DNA of 34,438 nucleotides, from contig JAJFUB010000056.1 in the NCBI GenBank assembly GCA_021372615.1, positions 1 through 34,438 on the forward strand, given 5' to 3'. Within the stretch, counting starts at the first letter, position 1; each line of letters starts with the position of its first letter. Of this stretch, positions 7,949 to 16,067 are shown in pieces. The notes below the pieces were generated by a model, which saw only the letters and a list, made by a program, of their open reading frames with translations, searched no databases and was not told the origin of the DNA. The stretch is from a bacterium. GTDB lineage: Bacteria; Armatimonadota; Zipacnadia; Zipacnadales; UBA11051. A program made the translations under genes and the position numbers.

Positions 7949-10179
7949 AGGCGGGCGCGGCGGAGGCGGAGTGAGTTGCTGACGACGGAGACGCTGCTCA
8001 TGGCCATCGCCGCGGCAGCGATCATCGGGTTGAGGACGCCTACGACGGCCAGCGGGATGGCTGCCACGTTGTAGCCGAAGGCAAAGCCCAGGTTCTGCTT
8101 GATATGGCGTAGCGTCAGGCGGCTGAGGCGGATCGCCCGCACGACCGCCAGCGGGTCGCCGCTGACCAGCGTGATATCCCCGGCCTCGATGGCGATGTCG
8201 GTGCCTGTCCCCAGCGCGATCCCCACCTCGGCCTGCGCCAGCGCCGGCGCATCGTTGATCCCGTCGCCCACCATCGCCACCCGCTGGCCCTGCGCCTGCA
8301 ACTCGCGGACGCGCGCGGCCTTCTGATCGGGCAGGACCTCGGCGAGCACCTGCGTGAGGCGCAGTTGGTCGGCGATGGCCTGCGCCGTGCGCGCGTTGTC
8401 GCCGGTGAGCAGCGCCACCGACAGCCCCATCTCCTGCAGGCTCCGGACCGCGGCCGCGGCGTTCTCCTTGAGCGTGTCGGCGACCGCGAGGAGGCCGAGC
8501 AGGTTGCCGCCGGCCGCGACGTGCAGGACCGTCTTGCCCTCGCCCTGCAGGCGCTGCGCCTCGGCAGCGGCCGGCGCGGCGTCCACGCCGCGCGCGGCCA
8601 TCAGCGCCGCCGTCCCCACCAGCACCTCGGCGCCGTCCTGTAGGGTGGGGGCTTGTTCCCCGCCCCGCAGCGTCCCGCGGACGCCCTGGCCGATGAGGGC
8701 CTCGAAGTCTGTGACCTCGGGGAGGTCGAGGCCGCGCTCTTCCGCGGCGCGGACGACGGCCTGGCCGAGGGGGTGCTCGGAGGCGTACTCGACGGCGGCG
8801 GCGAGGGCGAGGAGCTGCGCCTCGGCGGGGTCCCCGTCGGCTGCGCCGACACCCCGCCCTCGCAGCGTGACTAGCTCCGTCAGCGCCGGCTCGCCCTTCG
8901 TCAGCGTGCCCGTCTTGTCGAAGACGACCGTGTGCAGCGCACCGACGGCTTCCAGTGCGGCGGCCTCGCGGATCAGGATGCCGTGCTCAGCGCCCAGGCC
9001 CGTGCCCACCATGACGGCTGTCGGCGTCGCCAGGCCCAGGGCGCACGGGCAGGCGATGACGAGGACGGAGACGGCGTTGATGAGGGCGCGGACGTAGTCG
9101 GCCCGACCAACGAGGAGCCAGCCCAGGAACGTGAGCAGCGCGATGGCGATGATCGTCGGCACGAAGACGGCGGCGATGCGGTCGGCGAGGCGCTGGATGG
9201 GCGGCTTGGTCGCCTGGGCCTGCTGCACGAGGCGGACGATCTCCTGCAGCACGGTGTCCTGGCCCACGCGCGTGGCGCGGAAGCGGAGGCTGCCGCTCTG
9301 GTTGATCGTCCCGCCGATGACCTCGTCGCCGGGGTGCTTGTCGACCGGGAGGCTCTCGCCGGTGAGCATGGACTCGTCCACCGTCGAGTCGCCGCTCTCG
9401 ACCACGCCGTCCACGGGGAGCTTCTCGCCGGGGCGGATGAGGATGAGGTCGCCCACGACGATCTGCTCGATGGGCAGGCGCGCCTCCTCACCGTCGCGGA
9501 GGACGGCGGCCTCGCGCGGGGCGAGCTGCAGCAGCTTGCGGACCGCGTCGGAGGCGCGGCCCCGGGCCCGGGCCTCCAGGAAGCGCCCGAGCGTGATGAG
9601 CGTGAGGATCATCGCGGCGGAGTCGTAGTAGAGGGCGTGCTCGTGCTCGTCGAGACCGAACCGGAAGCTGTTGTAGGCACTCAGCAGGTAGGCCGCCGTC
9701 GAGCCCAGGGCGATGAGCACATCCATGTTGGCCGCCCCATGCGCGAGCGCCCGCCACGAGTTGCGGTAGAATTGCCAGCCCAGTAGCACCTGCACCGGCG
9801 TCGCCAAAAGGAAGAGGAGGGGGAGGGTGAGCGAACCGGCGACGGGCCACATCGTGAGGACCATCAGGGGCACGGAGCACACCGCGCCGAAGAGGAACAG
9901 GCGCCACTGGCGGCGGCTCTCCTGCTCGCGCTCGGCCAGGCGCTCGTCGTCGGTCGTCGTCTCGGGCAGACTGGCCTCGTAGCCGGCGTCCTGCACGGCG
10001 GCGATGAGGCGCTCGGTCGGCACAGCCCCGGCCGCAAAGCGCACGGTCGCGGTCTCGTCGCCGAGGTTGACGACCGCCTCAGCCACGCCCTCGACGTGCG
10101 CCAGGGCCTGCTCCGCGCGGGCCGCGCAGGCCGCACAGTGCATGCCCTTGATGTTCAGCCGCACCTGGTCGTCTGCCAT
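7945..10179 (-). CDS. copA: Copper-translocating P-type ATPase (CopA-type, P1B-1)
   Basis: It has 744 residues and is an inner-membrane Cu(I) exporter. An N-terminal heavy-metal domain carries GMHCAAC (Cys15, Cys18). The membrane Cu-binding motif CPC is at 377-379. The phosphorylated Asp421 is in DKTGTLT, the HP motif is near residue 469 (SEHPLG), the TGES actuator loop is present, and GDGIND is at 638-643. The C-terminal SNSLRLRR is typical. The ATG at 10179 is chosen because AGGTGA lies 5 bases upstream; ATG 10185 and GTG 10188 are alternatives. Two loops of the cytoplasmic ATP-binding region are unusual: residues about 441-452 and 504-515 are encoded by perfect or near-perfect DNA palindromes, the second being a copy of a dispersed repeat. 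No copper chaperone or CueR/CsoR regulator is adjacent. Confidence 0.97.
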   Translation of the reverse strand: MADDQVRLNIKGMHCAACAARAEQALAHVEGVAEAVVNLGDETATVRFAAGAVPTERLIAAVQDAGYEASLPETTTDDERLAEREQESRRQWRLFLFGAVCSVPLMVLTMWPVAGSLTLPLLFLLATPVQVLLGWQFYRNSWRALAHGAANMDVLIALGSTAAYLLSAYNSFRFGLDEHEHALYYDSAAMILTLITLGRFLEARARGRASDAVRKLLQLAPREAAVLRDGEEARLPIEQIVVGDLILIRPGEKLPVDGVVESGDSTVDESMLTGESLPVDKHPGDEVIGGTINQSGSLRFRATRVGQDTVLQEIVRLVQQAQATKPPIQRLADRIAAVFVPTIIAIALLTFLGWLLVGRADYVRALINAVSVLVIACPCALGLATPTAVMVGTGLGAEHGILIREAAALEAVGALHTVVFDKTGTLTKGEPALTELVTLRGRGVGAADGDPAEAQLLALAAAVEYASEHPLGQAVVRAAEERGLDLPEVTDFEALIGQGVRGTLRGGEQAPTLQDGAEVLVGTAALMAARGVDAAPAAAEAQRLQGEGKTVLHVAAGGNLLGLLAVADTLKENAAAAVRSLQEMGLSVALLTGDNARTAQAIADQLRLTQVLAEVLPDQKAARVRELQAQGQRVAMVGDGINDAPALAQAEVGIALGTGTDIAIEAGDITLVSGDPLAVVRAIRLSRLTLRHIKQNLGFAFGYNVAAIPLAVVGVLNPMIAAAAMAMSSVSVVSNSLRLRRARL
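8640..8666. repeat. Dispersed GTAG palindrome embedded in the copA coding sequence
   Basis: Read on the plus strand this is GTAG, then GGTGGGG, a short loop, then CCCCGCC. Together with the flanking bases it differs at two positions in 32 from the intergenic copy starting at 21866. In copA it is read from the opposite strand, where the foot becomes CTA CAG and gives no stop. It encodes residues of the segment [12 protein letters not shown], in the loop after the conserved GQGVRG of the nucleotide-binding domain. Confidence 0.85.
8824..8858. repeat. Strong hairpin inside copA coding sequence
   Basis: The arms GGCGGGGT and ACCCCGCC enclose an inner stem, GTCGGC/GCCGAC, with a TGC loop. It encodes [13 protein letters not shown], in the loop between the KTGTLT region and the next helix of copA. 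No second copy was found in this window, so its status as a dispersed element is uncertain. Confidence 0.6.
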
Positions 10180-10315
10180 GGCCATCACCTGAGCCTACGT
10201 TCGTGGCCTGCGGGCACGCGAAGCGCTGTCCGCGGCCTGTTGTCTGTGTGGGAGGGATACAGCGGCATGTGGACCCCGCAAGTGCGAGCCGACCGAGGGG
10301 AAGGGAGATCAGAAG

Positions 10316-10353
10316 ACGAACAAAGCCCCCGACCGCCGCAGCCGCCGGGGGCT
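10316..10353 (-). terminator. Intrinsic terminator of the first cold-shock gene
   Basis: On the minus strand an 8-bp perfect stem (AGCCCCCG with CGGGGGCT, partly extended inside) is followed by TTTGTT, starting 17 bases after the stop codon at 10371. On the plus strand the same stem is followed by TCTGTTGTTT, so it may work in both directions. It separates the cold-shock gene from copA downstream. Confidence 0.8.
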
Positions 10354-10370
10354 CTGTTGTTTGCGAGGGG

Positions 10371-10577
10371 TTAGTCGCTGACGACAGTGACGCGGTCCGC
10401 GCGCGGACCCTTAGCGTCCTGCACGACCTCGAACTCGACCTTCGCGCCCTCCTGGAGGGTGCGGTAGCCGTCGCCCTGAATGGCCGAGAAGTGCACGAAG
10501 ACGTCCTTGCCACCCTCGTACTCGATGAACCCGTAACCCTTGCTCTCGTTGAACCACTTGACCTTGCCGATAGGCAT
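10371..10577 (-). CDS. Cold-shock domain protein (CspA family)
   Basis: It has 68 residues, a single five-strand OB-fold cold-shock domain. RNP1 is present as KGYGFIE and RNP2 as VFVHFS, preceded by [11 protein letters not shown]. Such proteins bind single-stranded RNA/DNA and act as RNA chaperones in the cytoplasm. The gene is monocistronic: it has its own sigma-70-type promoter at 10713-10741, a leader of about 130 nt, and an intrinsic terminator just downstream. The leader contains an 11-nt perfect complement of codons 2-5, which suggests structure-based translational control. Confidence 0.97.
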   Translation of the reverse strand: MPIGKVKWFNESKGYGFIEYEGGKDVFVHFSAIQGDGYRTLQEGAKVEFEVVQDAKGPRADRVTVVSD

Positions 10578-10654
10578 CTGACGCTCTCCCTCGGTACTGC
10601 TCGCTGGTCTCTCACATGCAGCGAGTCGTAGGGAGCAAGCTCCCCTATCGGCAA
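10564..10654 (-). promoter_or_regulatory. Candidate RNA switch: leader segment complementary to the csp start region
   Basis: The bases 10564-10574 (TTGCCGATAGG on the plus strand; codons 2-5 of the cold-shock gene on the minus strand) are perfectly inverted at 10644-10654 (CCTATCGGCAA), 69 bases apart within the leader. Pairing would sequester the beginning of the reading frame. Next to the upstream arm is a compact hairpin, GGGAGC AA GCTCCC at 10631-10644, which shares one base with it. A second leader hairpin, GTGGCT/AGCCAC, lies at 10686-10699 near the 5' end of the transcript. Confidence 0.55.
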
Positions 10655-10712
10655 CTCGTGCGTACGTGCAAGTACACAGCTCGTAGTGGCTAAAGCCACC
10701 AATGCATTATGG

Positions 10713-10741
10713 ACTATAGCATTTGGGATTAGATTCGTCAA
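10713..10741 (-). promoter_or_regulatory. Sigma-70-type promoter of the first cold-shock gene
   Basis: Reading the minus strand: TTGACG (10741-10736), a 17-base spacer, then TATAGT (10718-10713), in a locally AT-rich island unlike the surrounding DNA. Transcription would start near 10706, giving a leader of about 130 nt before the ATG at 10577. Confidence 0.85.
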
Positions 10742-10795
10742 AGAGAAAAACAAGTCGCCCCACGGGAACACAGACAGGCCGTCATCCCCCTGAGC

Positions 10796-11086
10796 CTACC
10801 CCGCGTCTGCTGCCTGCCGCTCGCACTCGGCCCGGACGTCGGGCGGCACGGCCCGCAGCGCCAGCCAGACCAGCAGCGGCAGGATCAGGACATCATCCAC
10901 CAGCCCCAGCACCGGGATCCAGTCCGGGATCAGGTCGAAGGGCAGGCACGCATAGCCCACCGCCGCCACGAGCAGCCATCGCGCCACCCGCGGGGTGCGG
11001 GGGTGAGACGCCATGAGGCGGTAGGCGACCACCTGGCGCCTGAAGCGCCGCCCGTACTCGCGCAGGCGGGAGGACAGCGCCGACAT
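10796..11086 (-). CDS. YkvA-family DUF1232 small membrane protein
   Basis: It has 96 residues. The DUF1232 core is clear: hydrophobic segment WLLVAAVGYACLPFDLIPDWIP, then VLGLVDDVLILPLLVWLA, matching the family pattern Y..P.DLIPD..P.lG..DD. The basic N-terminus (RLREYGRRFRRQ) precedes it. The family is membrane-associated and its molecular function is unknown. The start at 11086 lies 2 bases beyond the stop codon of the upstream secreted hydrolase gene, so translational coupling is likely even though no functional link is obvious. Confidence 0.9.
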   Translation of the reverse strand: MSALSSRLREYGRRFRRQVVAYRLMASHPRTPRVARWLLVAAVGYACLPFDLIPDWIPVLGLVDDVLILPLLVWLALRAVPPDVRAECERQAADAG

Positions 11087-11088
11087 GC

Positions 11089-14000
11089 CTACGGCACCGT
11101 CACAAGCTGCAGCGCGTCGAACCACGCGCTGCCGGCGCTGATCAGACTGAGGTGAGCACTGATGCGCTTGGCGGCGGCCTCGGTGGCCGTGAACTCCACG
11201 CGGTACTCCTGCCAGTCCGTGGTCAACTCATGCGTGCACTGGGCGCCCTTGGCCGCGTCCAGCGTGAAGCTGAACTTCTGCCCCGCGCGCTCGCCCTTCG
11301 CCCAGATCGAGAGCGCATACTTCGTCCCCGGAGCCAGGCGCACCGGGAAGGGCGACACGCCCATGCCCTGACCCTCGACCGGCGTGCGCAGCCGCAGCGA
11401 CTGCCGTCCGTGGATTGCCACCCGCGGGTCCACGTACCAGCTCGCGCCCCTGTCGGGGCCGTAGCCGGTATAGCAGCCGTCCGGGGTGCCGACGTTGGCG
11501 GCCTCCTCCCAGCTCGCGTTGACGATCAGGTTCTTGGGGTCAAGCTGCACGCGGTCGGCCGGCGGAGCCTCCACCTGCAGGCGGTACACGCGCGTGCTCA
11601 TGGCGTCAACCATGTCGGTGAGGCGGCCCTGCTCCACCGGCACCTGGCGGTTCTCGAAGAGGACGTCGGCGGAGCCAGACCAGGTCGTGGGAAGGGCCAG
11701 TTGGAGGGTGGCGGGTTCGTTCTTGGTGTTGGCGCACAGGACGGTGAGGGCGCCGCGCTCCTTGAAGACGGCGGCCTGGACGGAGGCGGGGCTGACCGGG
11801 GCCGGCGGGACGCCGGCACTGGACGAGGGAGTGGCCCTGGGCGAGGGAGTGGCCCTGGGCGAGGGAGGGGCGGCGGGCGCGGGAGGGGCCTGGGCCGGCG
11901 GGACGCCGGCACTGGACGAGGGAGGGGCGGCGGACGCGGGAGGGGCCTGGGACGGCGAGACGCCGGCACTGGGCGAGGGAGTGGCACTGGGGGAGGGAAG
12001 GGCGTTGGAAGAGGCAGGCGTGGCGGGCCATGGCAGGCGCTCGCCGGCCAGGGCGGGCGTGAGTTGCGACAGCTCGAGCATCAGACGGCGGCATTCGCTC
12101 CACAGGTCGGGCGAGGTGGGGTTGGTGGCCGGGGGGCGGCGGATGAAGTACTGGATGCCGGTGGCGCCGTGGATCAGCGCCAGGTAGGTCATCACCCGCT
12201 CCTCCTGGCGCGACGGCTCGCGCTTCCAGCCCTCGCCGCCGCCGAAGGCCTGTGGCACCACCCACAGCGGCATGGACTCACCAAGTTCGCGGTTGATCTG
12301 GTCGCAGAACTCCGTCACCCTGGTGACCGGCCCGTTGGGGATGGGGTATGGGTCGGTCATGCACACGTCCATGCCCCGGGCGTAGCGGGCCGCGGCGCTG
12401 GCGACGCAGAACACCATCGTGACCGGGTGCCAGGGGTCGAGCTCCTTGATCCTGTTGTAGGCCAGCTCGCAGTCCTCGGGCTTGGCCCAGCCCAGTTCGG
12501 GCTCATCGGCGAGGTAGTAGCTCAACAGCGCCGGGTGGTCGCGGAAGGCCTCGATCTCCTCCTTGAGCCACTGCCACTTCTCCTCGGTGTGCGGGGGGCG
12601 GGACACGCCGTGGATGGCCAGTTGAACCCGCAGGCCCACCTGCGCGCAGCGGTCCAGCATCTGCTTGACGCGGGTACGGTCGCGGCGCTGCTCCAGGTTC
12701 GTGCTCAGGTACGGGGCGATGGTGTTGAAGCCCCAGACCGGCTCGGCCTCGATCACGTCATCCACCGTGCGCATGTCGGCATAGCATGACTGCGGACAAT
12801 AGGGCAGGCCGGCCACGAGCAGCGTGCGGCTGCGGTTGTCAATGGCGACCCCGTTGGGGTTGGGCGCGGCCAGGAGCAGGTTGTAGACGAGCGACGAGAG
12901 CGACTGGCCGCCACGTGACAGCGTGGCTTTCAGCGGCACGCGCCCCAGGGGCAGCTTCGCCAGCGAGATCGGCACTTCCGTCTGCACCCCTGCCTGGAGC
13001 GGGCCGCGGTAGAGGCTTGCCCCCCCGCCCTCGACAGCCAGCGTCAGGCCCTCACCGGCCAGCGGGTCGGCCCGGACCAGCAGCGCCCCGGTGTCGGTGG
13101 GGGTGAAGGGGACGCGCGTCGCCTTCACCGCCAGCAGGCGCGGCAGCGTCACCGTCAGTGCCGGGGAGGTGTAGAGCGCCTTGTCGCCCTGCAGCACGTC
13201 GAAGCCCATCGCGTACGTGCCGGGCTCGGGCAGCTTCACCGCCAGGCGCACCGTCTGTGGCTTGTCCGTGAGCTTGACGGCCTGTCGCACGGGTGTCGCG
13301 CCCTCCTTGCGCTCGCCCCAGGCCAGCGCCACCTCGTCAGGGCCGCCGGCGGCCCGGCGCAGGCTGAGGCTGACCTCGGAGGTCTCCCCGAGCGGCTGCA
13401 GGGGGATGCGCACGTTCGTGATCTCCACCCCGCCGATGACAAAGGGCTGCGGGGCGAAGCGGAAGTCCACCGCCCAGGTCTGCTCCTGGCCCTTCGGCAT
13501 CGGGCCATCGCGACCGAGCCACAGGTGCTGCCGCTGCTTGTAGTCGTACAGGGTCAGGGGGGCGGTGGACGTGAAGCCGAACTGGCCGGGCAGGATCGCG
13601 AACTCGCCGGAGATCGCCTCGCCGAAAGGATTGCTCTGGCCGGCGAACTGCAGGGGGATGACACCGCTCTTCTCGCCCCACTGGCCCCTGGCCTTCCAGG
13701 CCCCGCCCACGAACAGCGGCGTCGGCTGCGCGGCGCAGACCTCGTACTCCATCGGCTCATCCCAGGCGAGCTGGCGGAACTTGTAGGTCAGCGTGTAGCG
13801 GTCGCCGGGGCCGGCCACGATCGTCTGCGTCCAGGGGAGCTTGGGGTCGGCGCAGGTGACGGTCAGCGTCTGCTGCTGCCCCTGGCGTTGCAGGTCGGCC
13901 CTGAGGCCCTCGCGGCCCGTGTAGCTCCAGGCCCAGCCTGGCGGGTGCGCCACGACCGGGGCGACGGCCAGGTTCAGCAGTTGCTGCCCGTCGGCCAGCA

Positions 14001-14124
14001 CCAGCAGGCCGCTGGCGGCCGTCCAGCGCAGCGTGAGATGCTGCAGGACGATCTCGACGGAATCGTCGGCAGGCAGGGCAACAGGCAGGAGCAGGAGTAG
14101 CGGCAGGAGCAGCAGGCGTCTCAT
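11089..14124 (-). CDS. Secreted glycoside-hydrolase-like protein with DEP active-site motif and low-complexity insert
   Basis: It has 1011 residues. The start ATG at 14124 has AGGAG upstream and is followed by the signal peptide MRRLLLLPLLLLLPVALPA. Residues about 20-440 are beta-rich. A TIM barrel follows, with YYLADEPELGW placing Asp540-Glu541-Pro542 at the position of a clan-A-like acid/base. Around residues 704-775 is a Pro/Ser/Ala tract made of imperfect 18-bp units and SAGVPPA palindromes. The C-terminal part has a beta domain (NASWEEA..; WYVDPRVAIHGRQSLRLRTP) resembling a CBM4/9-type binding module. Extracellular or periplasmic glycan hydrolysis is inferred; no GH family number can be given. 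The DUF1232 gene is coupled at its 3' end. Confidence 0.85.
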   Translation of the reverse strand: MRRLLLLPLLLLLPVALPADDSVEIVLQHLTLRWTAASGLLVLADGQQLLNLAVAPVVAHPPGWAWSYTGREGLRADLQRQGQQQTLTVTCADPKLPWTQTIVAGPGDRYTLTYKFRQLAWDEPMEYEVCAAQPTPLFVGGAWKARGQWGEKSGVIPLQFAGQSNPFGEAISGEFAILPGQFGFTSTAPLTLYDYKQRQHLWLGRDGPMPKGQEQTWAVDFRFAPQPFVIGGVEITNVRIPLQPLGETSEVSLSLRRAAGGPDEVALAWGERKEGATPVRQAVKLTDKPQTVRLAVKLPEPGTYAMGFDVLQGDKALYTSPALTVTLPRLLAVKATRVPFTPTDTGALLVRADPLAGEGLTLAVEGGGASLYRGPLQAGVQTEVPISLAKLPLGRVPLKATLSRGGQSLSSLVYNLLLAAPNPNGVAIDNRSRTLLVAGLPYCPQSCYADMRTVDDVIEAEPVWGFNTIAPYLSTNLEQRRDRTRVKQMLDRCAQVGLRVQLAIHGVSRPPHTEEKWQWLKEEIEAFRDHPALLSYYLADEPELGWAKPEDCELAYNRIKELDPWHPVTMVFCVASAAARYARGMDVCMTDPYPIPNGPVTRVTEFCDQINRELGESMPLWVVPQAFGGGEGWKREPSRQEERVMTYLALIHGATGIQYFIRRPPATNPTSPDLWSECRRLMLELSQLTPALAGERLPWPATPASSNALPSPSATPSPSAGVSPSQAPPASAAPPSSSAGVPPAQAPPAPAAPPSPRATPSPRATPSSSAGVPPAPVSPASVQAAVFKERGALTVLCANTKNEPATLQLALPTTWSGSADVLFENRQVPVEQGRLTDMVDAMSTRVYRLQVEAPPADRVQLDPKNLIVNASWEEAANVGTPDGCYTGYGPDRGASWYVDPRVAIHGRQSLRLRTPVEGQGMGVSPFPVRLAPGTKYALSIWAKGERAGQKFSFTLDAAKGAQCTHELTTDWQEYRVEFTATEAAAKRISAHLSLISAGSAWFDALQLVTVP
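11801..12010. repeat. Coding low-complexity repeat with embedded GCCGGCG palindromes
   Basis: Imperfect 18-bp and 36-bp units rich in GGCGAGGGAG are interleaved with three copies of a 17-bp palindrome (GCCGGCG GGA CGCCGGC) at 11801-11817, 11894-11910 and, imperfect, 11951-11967. All are read in frame as PSPSAT and SAGVPPA peptides inside the 1011-residue secreted protein. Strong period and lack of conserved residues point to repeat expansion rather than a folded domain. Confidence 0.85.
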
Positions 14125-14162
14125 GGCAGGCTCCTTGTGGAGGTGGGGTCTGTCCGCCCCGT

Positions 14163-14289
14163 GGGGTCTGTCCCCGGACGGACCGGAGGTCCGGGAGGGG
14201 GCTGACCCCGTTACTGCTGACCCATCTTGAGCCGAACGGGGTCAGCCCCCTGCGGACCGGCTGTCGCCGGTCCTTCGGGGACAGACCCC
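14163..14289. repeat. Nested inverted repeat overlapping the 3' end of an isomerase gene
   Basis: The outer arms GGGGTCTGTCCCC (14163-14175) and GGGGACAGACCCC (14277-14289) enclose perfect 16-bp inner arms at 14197-14212 and 14235-14250. Local hairpins built on GGACC/GGTCC lie between. A partial extra copy of the outer arm is at about 14146. The right half is read as the last residues of the isomerase gene, whose stop codon (14244-14242) falls in the inner arm. Confidence 0.85.
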
Positions 14290-15174
14290 GCCCGAGGTGA
14301 CTCCTGCCGCCTCGGCGGCGCGGAGGAGGCAGTCGCGGCTCTCGGCCAGGGCCTCGACCCGGTCGGTCTCTTCCAGCTCGAAGACGAAGACGCCGGCGTA
14401 GTCCAACTCGTCGGCGACGCGGAGCAGGCGGGCGTAGTCAATGATCCCCCGCCCGCAGGCGCGGTGATCGCGCAGGTCCCCTGCCCGCACGTCATGGAGG
14501 TGGAAGTGGTACAGCTTCGGCCCCAGCGAACGGAGGTGCTGTTCGAGCAGGTCGTTGTAGAAGGGACCCTCCTGCGGTGTGCCGCGGACCTCGGCCGGGA
14601 CGTTGGGCGTCAGGTGCCCCACGTCCACGTTGGCCCCCACGGCCGGGTGGTCAATGTCGTGGATCAGGCGCGCGAAGTCGTCCACACGCGGGGGAAAGCA
14701 GGTCTCGATCGTGACCCGCACGCCCTGCGCAGCGGCCTGGTCGCCGAGCCGCCGGTAGAGCGCCACGAGCTCGTTCCAGCTCTGCTCGAGCGTGTACGTC
14801 GCCTTCGGCGCGGCATGGGTGACGGTCAGACCCCCGCCCAGGAATGCCACCGCTTCCAGCGCGATCTCCAACTGGCGCACGGCGGTCTCGCGCAGCGCGG
14901 GGTTAGGCGACAGCATCGGCATCTCGAAGAACTGGGCGTGGGTCGAGACATGGGGGAACTGCGCGGCGAGGTCGCGCAGTTCGTCGCGCTCGGACGGTGT
15001 CAGGCGCTCGAAGTAGAAGCCGTCGAGGGTGCCCAGGCTGTGGGCGTAGCCGTCGAAGCCCAGGAACTCGACAGCCCCGAAGCCCAGGTTCAGACCGACG
15101 CGGCACGCCTCGGCGAGGGAGTAGCCGGCGAGGCTGGCGTTGCTGAAGCCGAGGCGACGCGAGAGGTCAATCAT
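14242..15174 (-). CDS. Sugar phosphate isomerase/epimerase-type TIM barrel
   Basis: It has 310 residues. The AP-endonuclease-2-like fold is recognised by VEFLGFDGYAHS, HVSTHAQFFEMP, VTIETCFPP, VGANVDVGHL and YHFHLHDVRAGD, the strands that carry metal ligands (His, Glu, Asp) in xylose-isomerase-like proteins. It probably interconverts keto-sugars or sugar phosphates in the cytoplasm; the substrate is unknown. The start ATG at 15174 overlaps the TGA of the upstream HAD phosphatase (ATGA, 4-nt overlap), so the two are translationally coupled. The last 16 or so residues (GGVCPRRTGDSRSAGG) are encoded by a large inverted repeat and look like a repeat-derived tail after the natural end near LLRAAEAAG. 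Confidence 0.9.
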   Translation of the reverse strand: MIDLSRRLGFSNASLAGYSLAEACRVGLNLGFGAVEFLGFDGYAHSLGTLDGFYFERLTPSERDELRDLAAQFPHVSTHAQFFEMPMLSPNPALRETAVRQLEIALEAVAFLGGGLTVTHAAPKATYTLEQSWNELVALYRRLGDQAAAQGVRVTIETCFPPRVDDFARLIHDIDHPAVGANVDVGHLTPNVPAEVRGTPQEGPFYNDLLEQHLRSLGPKLYHFHLHDVRAGDLRDHRACGRGIIDYARLLRVADELDYAGVFVFELEETDRVEALAESRDCLLRAAEAAGVTSGGVCPRRTGDSRSAGG

Positions 15175-15971
15175 GCAAAGAACTTCTCCAGCGTCTCGGC
15201 GACCCCCTCCTCCTCGTGTTCGGGGACAAAGTCGGCCGCCGCGCGCACGGCCTCGGCCGCCCGTGGCATCGCCACCCCCGTGCCGGCCCACTCGATCATC
15301 GGCAGGTCGTTGAGCATGTCGCCCATGGCCATGACCTGCTCGCGCACCAGCCCCAGGTGCCCGGCCAGCCACGCCACCGCCGCGCCCTTGGAGACCTCGG
15401 GGTTGAGGAACTCGATGTACTCGGGCATGGAGCGGGTGACATACAGCCGGTCGCCAAAGAGGGCCTGCTCGCGGGCCAACAGGTCGGCCACGAGCGGCGC
15501 GTCGGCGGCGATCAGCAGCTTCGTGGGCGACTGGCCGTCGAAGCGCCGCAGGTCCCCGGCGATCGTCGGGTTGTTATCCGTGCGCCGCTGGTACAGCCAC
15601 GCCCAGTGGTCCATGTGCGTGACATAGAGCACGTCATCGAGGAAGTAGTTCAGATGGAGGCGCTCCTCCACACTGTGCTGCACGACCTGCGCGGCCAACT
15701 CGGGCGGGACAGTCACGTGGAGCATCGGCTCGGCAGCGTCCGGCAGCCGCACCATCGCGCCGTTGTACGAGACGATCGGGGTGGTATGGGGGATGCCCAG
15801 GCGCCCCACGAAGTCGCGGGCGCTGGAGTGCATGCGGCCGGTGGCGATGGCCACGGTCACGCCCTGGTCCATGACCATCTGCAGAGCGCGCAGGTTGCGC
15901 TCGGGGATGCGCCGGGCGTCGTGAACGAGAGTGCCATCGAGATCAATGGCGATGAGCTTGATGTCGGGCAT
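15171..15971 (-). CDS. Cof-type HAD-superfamily phosphatase
   Basis: It has 266 residues, the usual size for the Cof/YidA subfamily (HAD class IIB cap). Motif I is DLDGT at residues 10-14 (nucleophile Asp10, general acid Asp12). Motif II is in AIATGRMHSS, a lysine lies in SKGAAV, and motif IV is GDMLND at 217-222. It is a cytosolic Mg-dependent phosphatase of sugar phosphates or flavin-type substrates. The ATG at 15971 is chosen over an in-frame TTG at 15983 because GAGGAA is then correctly spaced. Its stop overlaps the start of the downstream isomerase, which supports sugar-phosphate metabolism as the shared job. Confidence 0.95.
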   Translation of the reverse strand: MPDIKLIAIDLDGTLVHDARRIPERNLRALQMVMDQGVTVAIATGRMHSSARDFVGRLGIPHTTPIVSYNGAMVRLPDAAEPMLHVTVPPELAAQVVQHSVEERLHLNYFLDDVLYVTHMDHWAWLYQRRTDNNPTIAGDLRRFDGQSPTKLLIAADAPLVADLLAREQALFGDRLYVTRSMPEYIEFLNPEVSKGAAVAWLAGHLGLVREQVMAMGDMLNDLPMIEWAGTGVAMPRAAEAVRAAADFVPEHEEEGVAETLEKFFA

Positions 15972-16001
15972 GGTGTTCCTCAATCGAAGGTGCCAAAGAG
16001 C

Positions 16002-16056
16002 GTGGGAGCGGTCACCGTCCGCGACCCATCCGGTCGCGGTCGGTGACCGCTCCCAC
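16002..16056. repeat. GGAG-type dispersed palindrome
   Basis: This is a long imperfect palindrome whose arms start GTGGGAGCGGTCACC and end GGTGACCGCTCCCAC, each containing a local GCGGTC/GACCGC-like hairpin next to GGAG. It fills the gap between the HAD gene and the upstream isomerase gene. Other members of the family are at 17587-17759 and 34398 to the window end. Confidence 0.85.
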
Positions 16057-16067
16057 GCCAGACGAGT

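Noticed and set aside
11152-12789. A 545-codon open frame on the plus strand
   Set aside because: It is antisense to the DEP-motif secreted protein; its Gly/Arg repeats are the complement of the coding low-complexity tract.
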